Source of the DNA: Scylla paramamosain
Lineage: Eukaryota > Arthropoda > Malacostraca > Decapoda > Portunidae
Direction: 5' to 3'
DNA: 64,000 nucleotides
Assembly (NCBI RefSeq): GCF_035594125.1
Contig: NC_087158.1
Location: 7,552,501 to 7,616,500, forward strand
Under the pieces are notes generated by a model, which saw only the letters and a list, made by a program, of their open reading frames with translations, did not search any database and was not told the origin of the DNA. How positions within the stretch are numbered: position 1 is the stretch's first letter; every line of letters starts with the position of its first letter. The position numbers and the translations under genes are program-made. This document shows, in pieces, positions 39,501-51,800 of the stretch.

Positions 39501-42500
39501 ACCAAAACGATAAATAATTAGGAACTCACTCTATATGGGAATCTAAAAAAAAGTTACTGAAAACGTGTCTTCTCAGTGTTTTACGTAGAAAAACGCTAAA
39601 ACGGATGCAAAGCAATCAATATCAAGAAATAGAAAAAACATTAACAACAAGGTATATTTTGAGTGTTTTTGAGCTTGTTACCTACAAAAAAAAAAACGCG
39701 AAAATTGATGCAAAGGACTCTATATTGGGAAACAAAACAACATTCCAAGAAAAGTGTATAATGAGTATTTTATAGTTCAAAAGAACCACAAGGAAAAAAC
39801 GCAAAATCTCGTGTATATGGAGAGGTTTCCTAGATACAAAAATGCTAAAACTCATGTATAACACTCCTAATTGAGAAACAGAACAGCTTTAATAAATGCG
39901 TGTATTTTGAGTGCTTTTCACATTCTTAGTTAGCAAAACCCCAAATTGCATGCGAAAATAGATTTGTGGAAAAAAAAAAGACTTTACCAGAAAAGTGTCT
40001 TTTGAGTGTTTTTGAGCGTGATAGAAAATAAAGCACTAAAAAGGAGGGCAATCACATTACATTGAAGGAAAACGAATTTTTACCAAGAACTTGCCTTTAT
40101 ATGTTTTTGAGCTCCTTATATACCAAAACACTAAAACGCATGCAAAACACTCTTTATGGTGAAACAAAATAACATTACCAAAAACATGTATTTTGAGTGT
40201 TTTTGATCATGTTACCAATAAAAACGCTTAAATAAATGCAAAGAACACTATTTTTGGGAAACGAAAGGAGATTACGAGAAACGTGTATTATGAGTGTTTT
40301 TAAGTTCATTAATTACCAAAAAGCTAAAAGCCACAAATAACACTCTTTATTGAGAAACAATAAATAAATAAAAAAAAATACAATATTTTTTTTTCTTTCT
40401 TATTCATCTTCACAGGTACCGAAATGCCAAAATTCGGGGAAATTTCAGGAAATTATGTGAAACAAGAAAATTATCAAAAAAGTTAAATTTAGCTTTTTTT
40501 TTCGAACTGTTATGTACCAAACCCCTAAAGTGCATGGAAAGACACCTATATGGGGAAATTAAACGTCTTTGCAAGAAAACGGTCATATGAGTGTTTTTCA
40601 GCATGTTAGGAATCAACACGATAAATAACATGGAAGTCAATCTATATGGAAATCCAAAACAAAATTACTAAAAACGTGTCTTTTCTGTGTTTTACGTAGA
40701 AAAACGCTAAAACGGAAGAAAAATAAACCAATATGAAGAAATAAAATAACATTACCAAAAAGGTATATTTAAAGTGTTTTTGAAATTGTTACCTATAAAA
40801 AACGCGAAAATGGATGGAAATCACTCTATATTTGGAAGCAAAAGGACATTACGACAAAACGAGTATAATGAGTGTTTTATAGTTTCACAAGAACTACAAG
40901 GCAAAAAACGTAAAAACTCTTGTATATAGAGAAGTTTCTTACATTCCAAAATGCTGAAACTCTGGAACAACACTCTTAATTGAGAAACAAAAGAATATTA
41001 CTAAATGCGTGTATTTTGTGTGCTTTTCACATGCTTAGTTACCAAAACTCCAAATTGCATGCGAAACCAGCTTTTTGTGGGAAAAAAATGACATTACCAG
41101 AAAAATGTCTTTTGAGTGTTTTTGAGCGTGTTAGGCAATAAAGCACTAAAAAGCAGGGCAATCACATTACATTATAATAAAACCAATTTTTAACAAGAAC
41201 TTGCCTTTAAGTGTATTTGAGCTCCTTATATACCAAAACACTAAAATGCATGCAAATACACTTTATGGTGAATTAGAATAACATTACCAAAAACATGTAT
41301 TTTGAGTTTTTTGATCATATTACCATAAAAACGCTTAAATACATGGAAAGAACACTATTTTTGGGAAATGAAAGGACATTACGAGAAACATGTATTATGA
41401 GTGTTTTTTTAAGTTCATTAATTACGAAAAAGCTAAAAGCCACAAAATTACACTCTTTATTGAGAAAAAATAAATAAATAAATGCGATTTTTTTTCATTC
41501 TTATTCATCTTCACAGGTAACGAGGTGCGAAAATTCGGGCAAAGTTCAGGAAATTATATGAAATAAGAACATTATCAAAAAAGTTAAATTTAGCTTTTTT
41601 TTTTTCGGACTTATGTACCAAACCTTTAAAGTGCATGCAAAGCCACCTATATGGGGAAATTAAACGTCTTTGCCAGAAAACTGTCTTATGAGTGTTTTTC
41701 AGCATGTTAGGAACCAACACAATAAAACCCAAGGAAGTCAATCTATTTGGGAATCCAAAAAAAAATTACTGAAAACGTGTCTTTTCGGTGTTTTACGTAG
41801 AAAACGCAAAAACGGATGCAAACTAACCAAAATGAAGAAATAGAATAACATTACCAAAAAGGTATATTTTGAGTGTTTTTGAAATTGTTACCTACAAAAA
41901 ACGCGAAAATGGATGGAAAGCACTCTATATTGGAAAGCAAAAGGCACCAAAAAAGCATGTTAGGCACCAAAACGATAAATAATATGAAGGTCACTCTATA
42001 TGGAAATCCAAAACAAAATTACTGGAAACGTGTTTTTTAAAAGATTTACGTAGAAAAACGCTAAAACGCAGGCATACCAACCAATATGAAGGAATAGAAT
42101 AACATTTCCAAAAAAGTATATTTTGTGTGTTTTTGAGCTTGTTACATAAAAAGAAACTCGAAAATGGATGCAAAGCACTCTATATAAGGAAAAAAAAAAA
42201 GGACATAAGGAGAATCGTGTATAATGAGTGTTTTATAGTTCACTAGAATCACAAGGCAAAAAACGCAAAAACTCGACAGTATGGAGAAGTTTCTAAGATA
42301 CCAAAATACTGAAACTCATGAATAACACTCTTAATCAAGAAACAGAGCAACCTTATTAAATGCGTGTATTTTGAGTGTTTTTTTACATTCTTAGTTACCA
42401 AAACCCCAAATTCCATGCGAAACTAGCTCTATGCGGGAAAAAAATGACATTGCCAGAAAAGTGTCTTTGAGTGTTTTATAGCGTATTAGGCAATAAAACT

Positions 42501-42572
42501 CTAAAAAGCAGGGCAATCACATTACATGGGAATAAAACCAACTTTTACGAAGAACTTGCCTTTTAGTGTTTT
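30553..42572. repeat. Satellite array, higher-order block 2
   Basis: Unit landmarks at 31,276, 32,377, 33,800, 34,892, 36,009, 37,092, 38,207, 39,320, 40,415 and 41,516 (GGTAAC here). Typical spacing is 1,083-1,117 bp; the 1,423-bp interval holds an extra 330 bp of duplicated monomers near 33,210. In the unit following 34,892, monomer starts fall at about 35,058, 35,153, 35,239, 35,350, 35,498, 35,595, 35,700, 35,797 and 35,894; after that comes a poly(A)/poly(T) linker leading to the next GGTACC. The monomer beginning at 35,350 is a fusion of about one and a half monomers, a constant feature of the unit. Units at 37.1-41.5 kb resemble those at 17.4-22.6 kb. Confidence 0.95.
37560..37700. repeat. 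Local duplication of one satellite monomer
   Basis: The phrase TTTCTTACATACCAAAATGC with its downstream CTCATGAATAA segment is doubled here, joined by GTGTGTATTAGA. The same doubled arrangement, with the same GTGTGTATTAGA join, occurs at about 47,090-47,220 but not at the corresponding place near 17,830. Confidence 0.75.
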
Positions 42573-42880
42573 GACACGCATTTAGTAAGGTTGCTTTGTT
42601 TCTCAATTAAGAATATTATTCATGAGTTTCAGCATTTACACGAGTTTTTGCGTTTTTTGCCTTGTGGATTTTTTGAATTATAAAACATTCATTATACATT
42701 TTTCTAGCAATGTTTTCTACGTAAAACACTGAGAAGACACTTTTTCAGTAATTTTCTTTTGGATTCCCACATAGAGTGAGTTCCTTATTATTTATCGTTT
42801 TGGTGCCTAACATGCTGAAAAACACTCAAAAGACAGATATCTGGTAACGTCTTTAATTTCCTCATATGGGAGGCTATGCA
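42573..42880. repeat. Inverted satellite fragment
   Basis: About 308 bp in which monomer phrases appear as reverse complements: TACGTAAAACACTGAGAAGA, TTATTTATCGTTTTGGTGCC and AACATGCTGAAAAACACTCA. Read backwards it carries the AATAAGGAACTCACTC variant and the CCTCCCATATGAGG form seen at 21.6 and 51.0 kb, whereas its direct neighbours carry the GAAGGTCACT/GAAAATCAGT forms. It also has an internal deletion (TTTTACGTAGAAAAC joined to ATTGCTAGAAAAATG). It is the only sizeable inversion I found in the array. Confidence 0.88.
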
Positions 42881-45800
42881 TGTGTTTTCAGTGTCTTTGA
42901 GCGTGTTACGCAATAAAGCACTAAAAGCCAGGTTAATCACATTACATGGGAATAAAACCAAATTTTACCAAGAAATGGGCTTTAAGTGTTTTTGAGCTCC
43001 TTACATACCAAAACGCTAAACCGCATGCAAAATACATTTTATGGAGAAACAAAATAACATTACCAAATACATGTATTTTGAGTGTTTTTCATCATGTTAT
43101 CTAAAAAAAACGCTTAAATACATGCAAAGAACCTTATGTTTGGGAAAAGAAAGAACATTACGAGAAACGTGTATTATGTGATTTTTATGTTCCTTCAGTA
43201 TCAAAAAAGCTAAAACCCACAAATAACACTTTTTAGAAAAAAATAAATAAATAAATAAAAAAAAAATAAAAAAAGGGAATTATTGTTTTTGTTTTGTTTT
43301 TCATCTTCATAGGTACCGAATTGCCAAAATTCTGCAAAAATTCAGGGAATTTATGTGAAAAAAAGAACATTATCATGAAAGTTAATTATAGCTTTTTTTT
43401 CTGATTGTTATGTACCTATATAGGGAAGTTAAACGACTTTACCAAAAACCTGTCTTTTCAATGTTTTTCAGCATGTTAGGCACCAATACGATAAATAATA
43501 TGAAAATCAGTCAATATGTGAATCCAAAACAAAATTACTGAAAACTTGTCTTTTCAGTGTTTTACGTAGAAAAACGTTAAAGCGGATATAAACCATCCTA
43601 TATGAAGAAATAGAATATCAACCAAAAAGATATATTTTGAATGTTTTTGAGCTTGTTACCTACAAAAAATGCAAAAATGGATGTAAAGCACTCTATATTA
43701 TGAAACAAAAGGACATTACGAGAAACGTATATAATGAGTGTTTTATAGTTTTAAAAGAACCACAAGGCAATAAGCGCAAAAACTCGTGTATATAGAAAAA
43801 TTTTTACATACCAAAATGATGAAATGCATGAATAACACTTTTAATCGATAAACAGAACAACCTTACCAAATTGTGTATTTTAAGTGTTTTTCACATTCTT
43901 AGTTACAAAAATGCCAAATTACATGCGAAACTAGTTTCATATGGGGAAAAAAAATGACATTACCAGAAAAGTGTCTTTTGAGTGTTTTTGAGCGTGATAT
44001 GCAACAAAACAATAAAAAGCAGAATAATCACATTACATGAGAATAAAACCAACTTGTACGAAGAATTTGCCTTTAAGTGTTTTTTAACCCCTTATATACC
44101 AAACCGCTAAACCGTATGAAAAACAAACTTTATGGAGAAACAGAATAACATTACCAAAAACATGGATTTTGAGTGTTTTTGATCATGTTATCTATAAAAA
44201 CGCTGAAGTACATGCAAAGAACATTATGTTTGGGAAACAAAAGGACATTACGAGTAACGTGTATTATGAGTTTTTTTTTATAAGTTCCTTAAGTACCAAA
44301 AAGCTAAAACTCACAAAAAACACACTTTATTTAAAATAAAAAATAAAAAATAAAATAAATAGGATTATTTTTTTTTTGTTATTCATCTTCATAGGTACCG
44401 AGATGCCAAAACTCTGGGAAAATTCAGGGCAATTATGTGATAAAAGAATATTATCAAAAAAGTTAATTTCAGCTTTTTTTTTCGGACTGTTATGTACCAA
44501 ACCCTAAAGTGCATGCAAAGCCTCCAATATGAGGAAATTAAACGACCTTACCAGAAGTCTGTTTTTTTGTGTGTTTTTTTAACATGTTAGGCACCAAAAC
44601 GATAAATAATAAGGAACTCACTCTATATGGGAATCCAAAACAAAGTTACTGAAAACGTGTCTTCTCAGTGTTTTACGTAGAAAAACGTTAAAACAGATGC
44701 AAACCAACCAATATCAAGAAATAGAAAAACTTTACCAAAAAGGTATATTTTGAGTGTTTTTGAGCTTTTTACGTACAAAAACGCGAAAATTGATGCAAAG
44801 CACTCTATACTTGGAAAGCAAAAGGACATTGCAAGAAAAGTGTATAATGAGTGTTTTATAGTTCAAAAGAACCACAAAGCAAACAACGCAAAAACTCGTG
44901 TATATGGAGAGATTTCTTAGATATGAAAATGCTGAAACTCATGAATAACAATCTTAATTGAGAAACAGAACAACCTTACTAAATGCGTGTATTTTGAGTG
45001 CTTTTCACATTCTTAGTTACTAAAAACCCCAAATTACATGCGAAAATAGCTTTGTGGGGAAAAAATGACTTTAACAGAAAAGTATCTTTTGAATGTTTTT
45101 TTTTTTTTTTTACGTGATAGGTAATAAAGCTCTCAAAAGCAGGACAATCACATTACATTGGAATAAAACCTTTTTTTTTACCAAGAACTTGCCTTTAAAT
45201 GTTTTTGAGCTCCTTATATACAAAACTACTAAAACGCATGCAAAACACACTTTATGGAGAAACAGAAAACAATTACCAAAACCTTGTATTTTGAGTGTTT
45301 TTGATCACGTTATCTATAAAAACGCTTAAATACATGCAAAGAACCTTATGTTTGGGAAACGAAAGGACATTACGAGAAACGTGTATTATGAGTGTTTTTA
45401 ATAACCTTAAGTACCAAAAAGGTAAATCACACAAATAACACTCTTTATTGAGAAAAAAATAAATAAATAAATAAAAAATAAAAAAAATAGAATTTTTTTT
45501 ATTTATTTTTTTTTATTTATCTTCATAGGTACCGAGATGCCAAAATTCTGGGAAAATTCAGGGCAATTATATGATAAAAGAATATTATCAAAAAGGTTAA
45601 TTTTAGCTTTTTTTTCGGACTGTTATATACCAAACCCTAAAGTGCATGCAAAGCCTCCTATATGAGGAAATTAAACGACCTTATCAGAAATCTCTCTTTT
45701 GAGAGTTGTTCAGCATGTTAGGCACCAAACCAATAAATAATAAGGAACTCACTCTATATGGGAATTCAAAGCAAAATTACTGAAAACGTGTCTTCTCAGT

Positions 45801-48800
45801 GTTTTACGTAGAAAAACGCTAACACGGGTGCAAACAAACCAATATAAAGAAATAGAAAAACATTATCAAAAAGGTATATTTTGAGTGTTTTCCAGTTTGT
45901 TACCTATAAAAAACACGAAAATTGATGCAAAACACTCTATAATGGGAAAGAAAAGGACATTGCATGAAAAGTGTATAATGAGTGTTTTATACTTCTAAAG
46001 AACCACAAGGCAAAAAATGCAAAAACTATTGTATATGAAGAAGTTTCGTAGATACCAAAATGCTGAAACTCATGAACAACACTCTTAATTGAGAAGAAGA
46101 ATAATCTTACTAAATGTGTGTATTTTGAGTGCTTTTAACATTCTTAGTTACCAAAACCCCAAATTGCATGCGAAACCAGCTCTATGTGGGAAAAAAAAGA
46201 TATTACCAGAAAAATGTCTTTTGAGTGTTTTTGAGCGTGTTAGGCAAAGAAGCACTAAAAAGCAGGGCAATCACATTACATTGGAATAAAACCAATTTTT
46301 AATAAGAACTTGCCTTTAAGTGTTTTTTTAACTCCTTACATACCAAAACGCTAAAACGTATGTAAAACACCCTTTATGGAGAAACAGAATAACATTACCA
46401 AAAATATGTATTTTGAGTGTTTTTGATCATGTTACTTATAAAAATGCTTAAATAAATGTAAAGAACCCTATGTTTGTATAAGAAAAAACATTAAGAAAAT
46501 CGTGTATTATGAGTGTTTTTAAGTTCCTTAAGTACCAAAAAGCTAAAACACACAAATAACACTTTATAGAGAAAAAAACAAATTTTGTTATTTATCTTCA
46601 TAGGTACCGAGATACCAAAATTCTGGAAAAATTCAGACAAATAAAAAAAAAAAAAAACATTATAAAAAAAATAATTTTAGCTTTTTTCCGGCGCTATGTA
46701 CCAAACCCTGTAGTGCATGCAAAGCCGGTATATAGAAAAATTACTCAACTTTACTAGAAACCTGTCTTTTGAGTGTTTTTTCAGCAATTTTAACATTATT
46801 ACTGAAAACGTGTCCTTTCAGTGATTTACGTAGAAAAACGCTAAAACAGATGCAAACCAACCAATATGAAGAAATAGAATAACATTCCCAAAAAGATATA
46901 TTTTGATGTGTTTTTGAGCTTGTCACCTACAAAAATATTCGAAAATGGATGAAACGTACTCTATATTAGGAAAGAAAAGGACATTACGAGAAACGTGTAT
47001 AATGAGTATTTTATAGTTTTACAAGAACCACAAGGCAAAAACCTCAAAAACTCGTGTACATAAAGAAGTTTCTTACATACCAATATGCTGAATCTCATGA
47101 ATAACACTTTGAATTGAGAAACAGAACTACCTTACCAAATGTGTGTATTAGAGAAGTTTCTTACATACCAAAATGTTGAAACTCATGAATAACACTTTTA
47201 ATTAAGAAACATAACTTTACTAAATGCATGTATTTTGAGTGTTTTTCAAATTCTTAGTTACCAAAACCCCAAATTCCATGCGAAAATAGCTTCATGTGGG
47301 AAAAAAATAATATTACCAGAAAATGTCTTTCGAGTATTTTTGACCGTGTTAGGCAATAAACCACTAAAAAGCAGGGCAATCACATTACATGGGAATAAAA
47401 CCAACTTGTACCAAGAACTTGCCTTTAGGTGTTTTTGAGCTCATTACATACGAAAACGCTAAAACGCATGCAAAAAACCTTTTATGGAGAAACAGAATAA
47501 CATTACCAAAAATATGTATTTTGAGTGTTTTTGATCATGTTATCTATATAAAACGCTTAAATACATGCAAAGAACCTTATGTTTGGGAAACGAAAGGACC
47601 TTACGAGAAATATGTATTATGATTGTTTTTTAGTTCCTTAAGTACCAAAAAGCTAAAACCCACAAATAACACTCTTTATATAGAAAAAAAAAAATAAATA
47701 AATAAATAAAAAATAAAAAAATAGGATTTTATTTTTTTTTTGTTATTCATCTTTATAGGTACCGAGATGCCATAATTCTGGGAAAATTCCGGGTTATTAT
47801 ATGATAAAAGAAAATTATCAAAAAAGTTAATTTTAGCTTTTTTTTTGCACTGTTATATACCAAACCCTAAAATGAATGCAAACCCTTCTCCTATATGAGA
47901 AAATTAAACGACGTTAAAATAAATCTTTCTTTTGAGTGTTTTTCAGAATGTTAGGCACCAAAATGATAAATAAATAAGGAAATCACTCTATACGGGAATC
48001 CAAGCAAAACTACTGAAAACGTGTCTTCTCAGTGTTTTACGTAGAAAAACGCTAAAACGGATGCAAACCAACCAATATAAAAAAAATAGAAAATCATTAC
48101 CAAAAAGGTATATTTTGAGTGTTTTTGAGATTGTTACCTACAAAAAACGCGAAAATTGATGCAAAGCTCTCTATATTAGAAAATAAAAGGACATTCCAAG
48201 AAAAGTGTATAATGAATGTTTTATAGTTCAAAAGAACCAAAAGGCAAAAAACGCAAAAACTTGTGGATATGGAGAAGTTTCCTAGATACCAAAATGCTGA
48301 AACTCATGAATAACATTCCTAATTGAGAAACAGAACAACGTTACTAAATGCGTGTATTTTGAGAGCTTTTCACATTCTTAGTTACCAAAACCCCAAATTG
48401 CATGCGAAACAAGCTTTAGGTGAGAAAAAAATGACATTACCAGAAAAAAAGTCTTTAGAGTGTTTTTGAGCCTGATAGGCGATAAAGCACTAAACAGCAA
48501 GGCAATCACATTATATTTGAATAAAACCATTTTTATCAAGAACTTGCCTTTAAGTGTTTTTGAGCTCCTTATACACCAAACTGCTAAAACGCATGCAAAA
48601 CAAACTTTATGGAGAAACAGAATAAAAGTACCAAAAACATGTATTTTGAGTATTTTTGATCATGTCATCTCTAAAAACGCTTAAATACATGCAAAGAACC
48701 TTATGTTTGGGAAACAAAAGGACATTACGAGAAACGTATATTATCAGTGTTTTTACGTTTAAGTATCAAAAACCTAAAACCCACTCTTTATTTAGAAAAA

Positions 48801-51800
48801 ATAAATAAATAAAAAAAAAAAAAAAATAGGATTTTTTTTTTGCTATTCATCTTCATAGGTACCGAAATGCCAAAATTCTGGGAAAATTCAAGGCAATTAT
48901 ATGATAAGAGAATATTATCAAAAAAGTTTATTTTAGCTTTTTTTTCGGACTGTTATGTACGAAACCCTAAACTGCATGCAAAGCCTCCTTTATGAGGAAA
49001 TTAAACGACCTTACCAGAAATCTGTCTTTTGAGTGTTTTTCAGCATGTTAAGCACCAAAATGATAAATAATAAGAAACTCACTTTATATGGGAATCCAAA
49101 ACAAAATTACTGAAAACGTGTTTTCCCAGTGTTTTACGTAGAAAAACGCTAAAATGGATGCAAACCAACCAATATCAAGAAATAGAAAAAACATTACCAA
49201 AAAGGTATATTTTGAGTGTTTTTTTAGCTTGTTACCTAGAAAAAAAAACGCTAAAATTGATACAAAGAACTCTATATTGGGAAACAAAGGGACATTGCTA
49301 GAAAAGTGTATAATGAGTGTATTATAGTTCAAAAGAACAACAAGGCAAAAATCGAAAAAAATTCGTGTATATGGAGAAGTTTCCTAGATAACAAAATGCT
49401 GAAACTCATGAATAACACTCTTAATTGAGAAACAGAACAACCTTACCAAATTTGTGTATTTTGAGTGTTTTTCATATTCTTAGTTACCAAAAACCTAAAT
49501 TTCATGCGAAACCAGATTCATGTTGGAAAACATGACATTTCCAGAAAAATGTCTTTTGAGTATTTTTGAGCGTGATAGGCAATAAAGCACTAAAAAGCAG
49601 GGCAATCACTTTTCATTGGAATAAAACCAAATTTTACCAAGAACTTGCCTTTAAATGTTTTGCATGCGTTTGAGCGGTTTGGTATACGAGTATACCAAAC
49701 CGCTAAAACGCATGCAAAACAAACTTTATGGAGAAACAGAATAACATTACCAAAAAACATGTAATTTGCGTGTTTTTTATCATGTTATCTATAAAAACGC
49801 TTAAATACATGCAAAGAACATTATGTTTGGGAAACAAAAGGACATTACGAGAAACGTGTATTATGAGTGTTTTTTTAAGTTCCTTAAGTACCAAAAAGCT
49901 AAAACCCACAAATAACACTCTTTATTTAGAAAAAAAAAATAAGAATTTTTTTTTTCATCTTCATAGGTACTGATATGCCAAAATTCTGGGAAAATTCAGG
50001 AAAATTATATGAACAAAAGAATATTATCAAAAATGTTAATTTTAGCTTTTTTTTTCAGACTATTATGTACAAAACCCTAAAGTGCTTGCAAAGCCTCCTA
50101 TATGAGGAAATTAAACAACCTTACCAGAAATCTGTCTTTTGTGTGTTTTTTAGCATGTTAGGCAGCAAAACGATAAATAATAAGGAACTCACTCTATATG
50201 GGAATCCAAAACAAAATTACTGAAAATGTATCCTCTAAGTGTTTTACGTAGAAAAACGCAAAAACTCGTGTATATAAAGAAGATTCTTAGATACCAAAAT
50301 GCTGAAACTCATGAATAACAATCTTAATTGAGAAACAGAACAACCTTAGCAAATGTCTGTTTTGAGTGTTTTTCATATTCCTAGTTAGCAATACCCAAAA
50401 TAGCATAAAAAACTAGATTAATGACGGAAAAAAAAGACATTACCAGAAGTGTCTTTTAATTGTTTTTGAGCGTGTTAGGCAATGAAGCAGGGTAATCACA
50501 TTACATGGGAATAAAACCAACTTTTACCAAAAACTTACCAATGTGTGTTTTTGAGCTCTTTACATACCAAACCGCTAAAACGCACGGAAAATAAACTTTA
50601 TGGAGAAACAGAATAACATTACCAAAAACATGTATTTTGAGTGTTTTTTATAATGTTATCTTTAAAAAAGGCTTAAATACATGCAAACAACGTTATGTTT
50701 TGGAAACGTAAGGACATTACGAGAAACGTGTATTATGAGTGTTTTTAAGTTCCTTAATTACAAAAAAGCTAAAAACCCACAAATAACACTCGTTTTTAAG
50801 AAATATGAATAAAATAAATAAATAAAAGGATTTTTCTTTTTTTTTATTATTCACCTTCATAGGTACCGAGATGCCAAAATTCTGTGAAAAGTTAGGGCAA
50901 TTATATGATAAGAGAATTATATAAAAAAAAGTTGATATTATTTTTTTTCGGTCTGTTATGTACCAAACACTAAAGTGCATGCAAAGCCTCCCATATGAGG
51001 AAATTAAACAACCTTAACAGAAATCTGTGTTTTGAGTGTTTTTCAGCATGTTAGGCACCAGAATGATAAATAATAAGGAACTCACTCTATATGGCAAACC
51101 AAAACAAAATTACTGAAAACGTGTCTTCTCAGTGTTTTACGTAGAAAATCGCTGAAAGGGATGGAAACCAACCAATATCAAGAAGTAGAAAAACATTACG
51201 AAAAAGGTATATTTTGAGTGTTTTTGAGCTTGTTACCTGCAAAAAAAAAAAAACGCGAAAATTGATGATCTATATTGATACTCTATATTGGGAAACAAAG
51301 GGACAATGCGAGAAAATTGTATAATGAATGTTTTATAGTTCAAAAGAACCACAAGCCAAAAAACGCAAAAACTCGTGTATATGGAGAAGTTTCTTAGATA
51401 CCAAAATGCTGAAACTCATGAATAACACTCTTAATTGAGAAACAGAATAACTTTACTAAATGCGTGTATTTTGAGTGCTTTTCACATTCTTAGTTACCAA
51501 ATTCCCAAATTGCATGTGAAACCAGCTTTATGTGAGAAAAAAATGACATTACCAGAAAAGTGTCTTTTGAGTGTTTTTGAGCGTGATAGGCAATAAAACA
51601 CTAAAAAGCAGAGAAATCACTTTACATGGAAATAAAATAAATTTTCCCAACAACTTGCCTCTAAGTGTTTTGAGCTCTTTATATACCAAAACGCTAAAAC
51701 GCATGCAAAACACACTTTATGGAGAAAGAGAATAACATTACCAAAAACATATATTTTGAGTGTTTTTTTATCATGTTACTAATAAAAACGCTTAAATACA

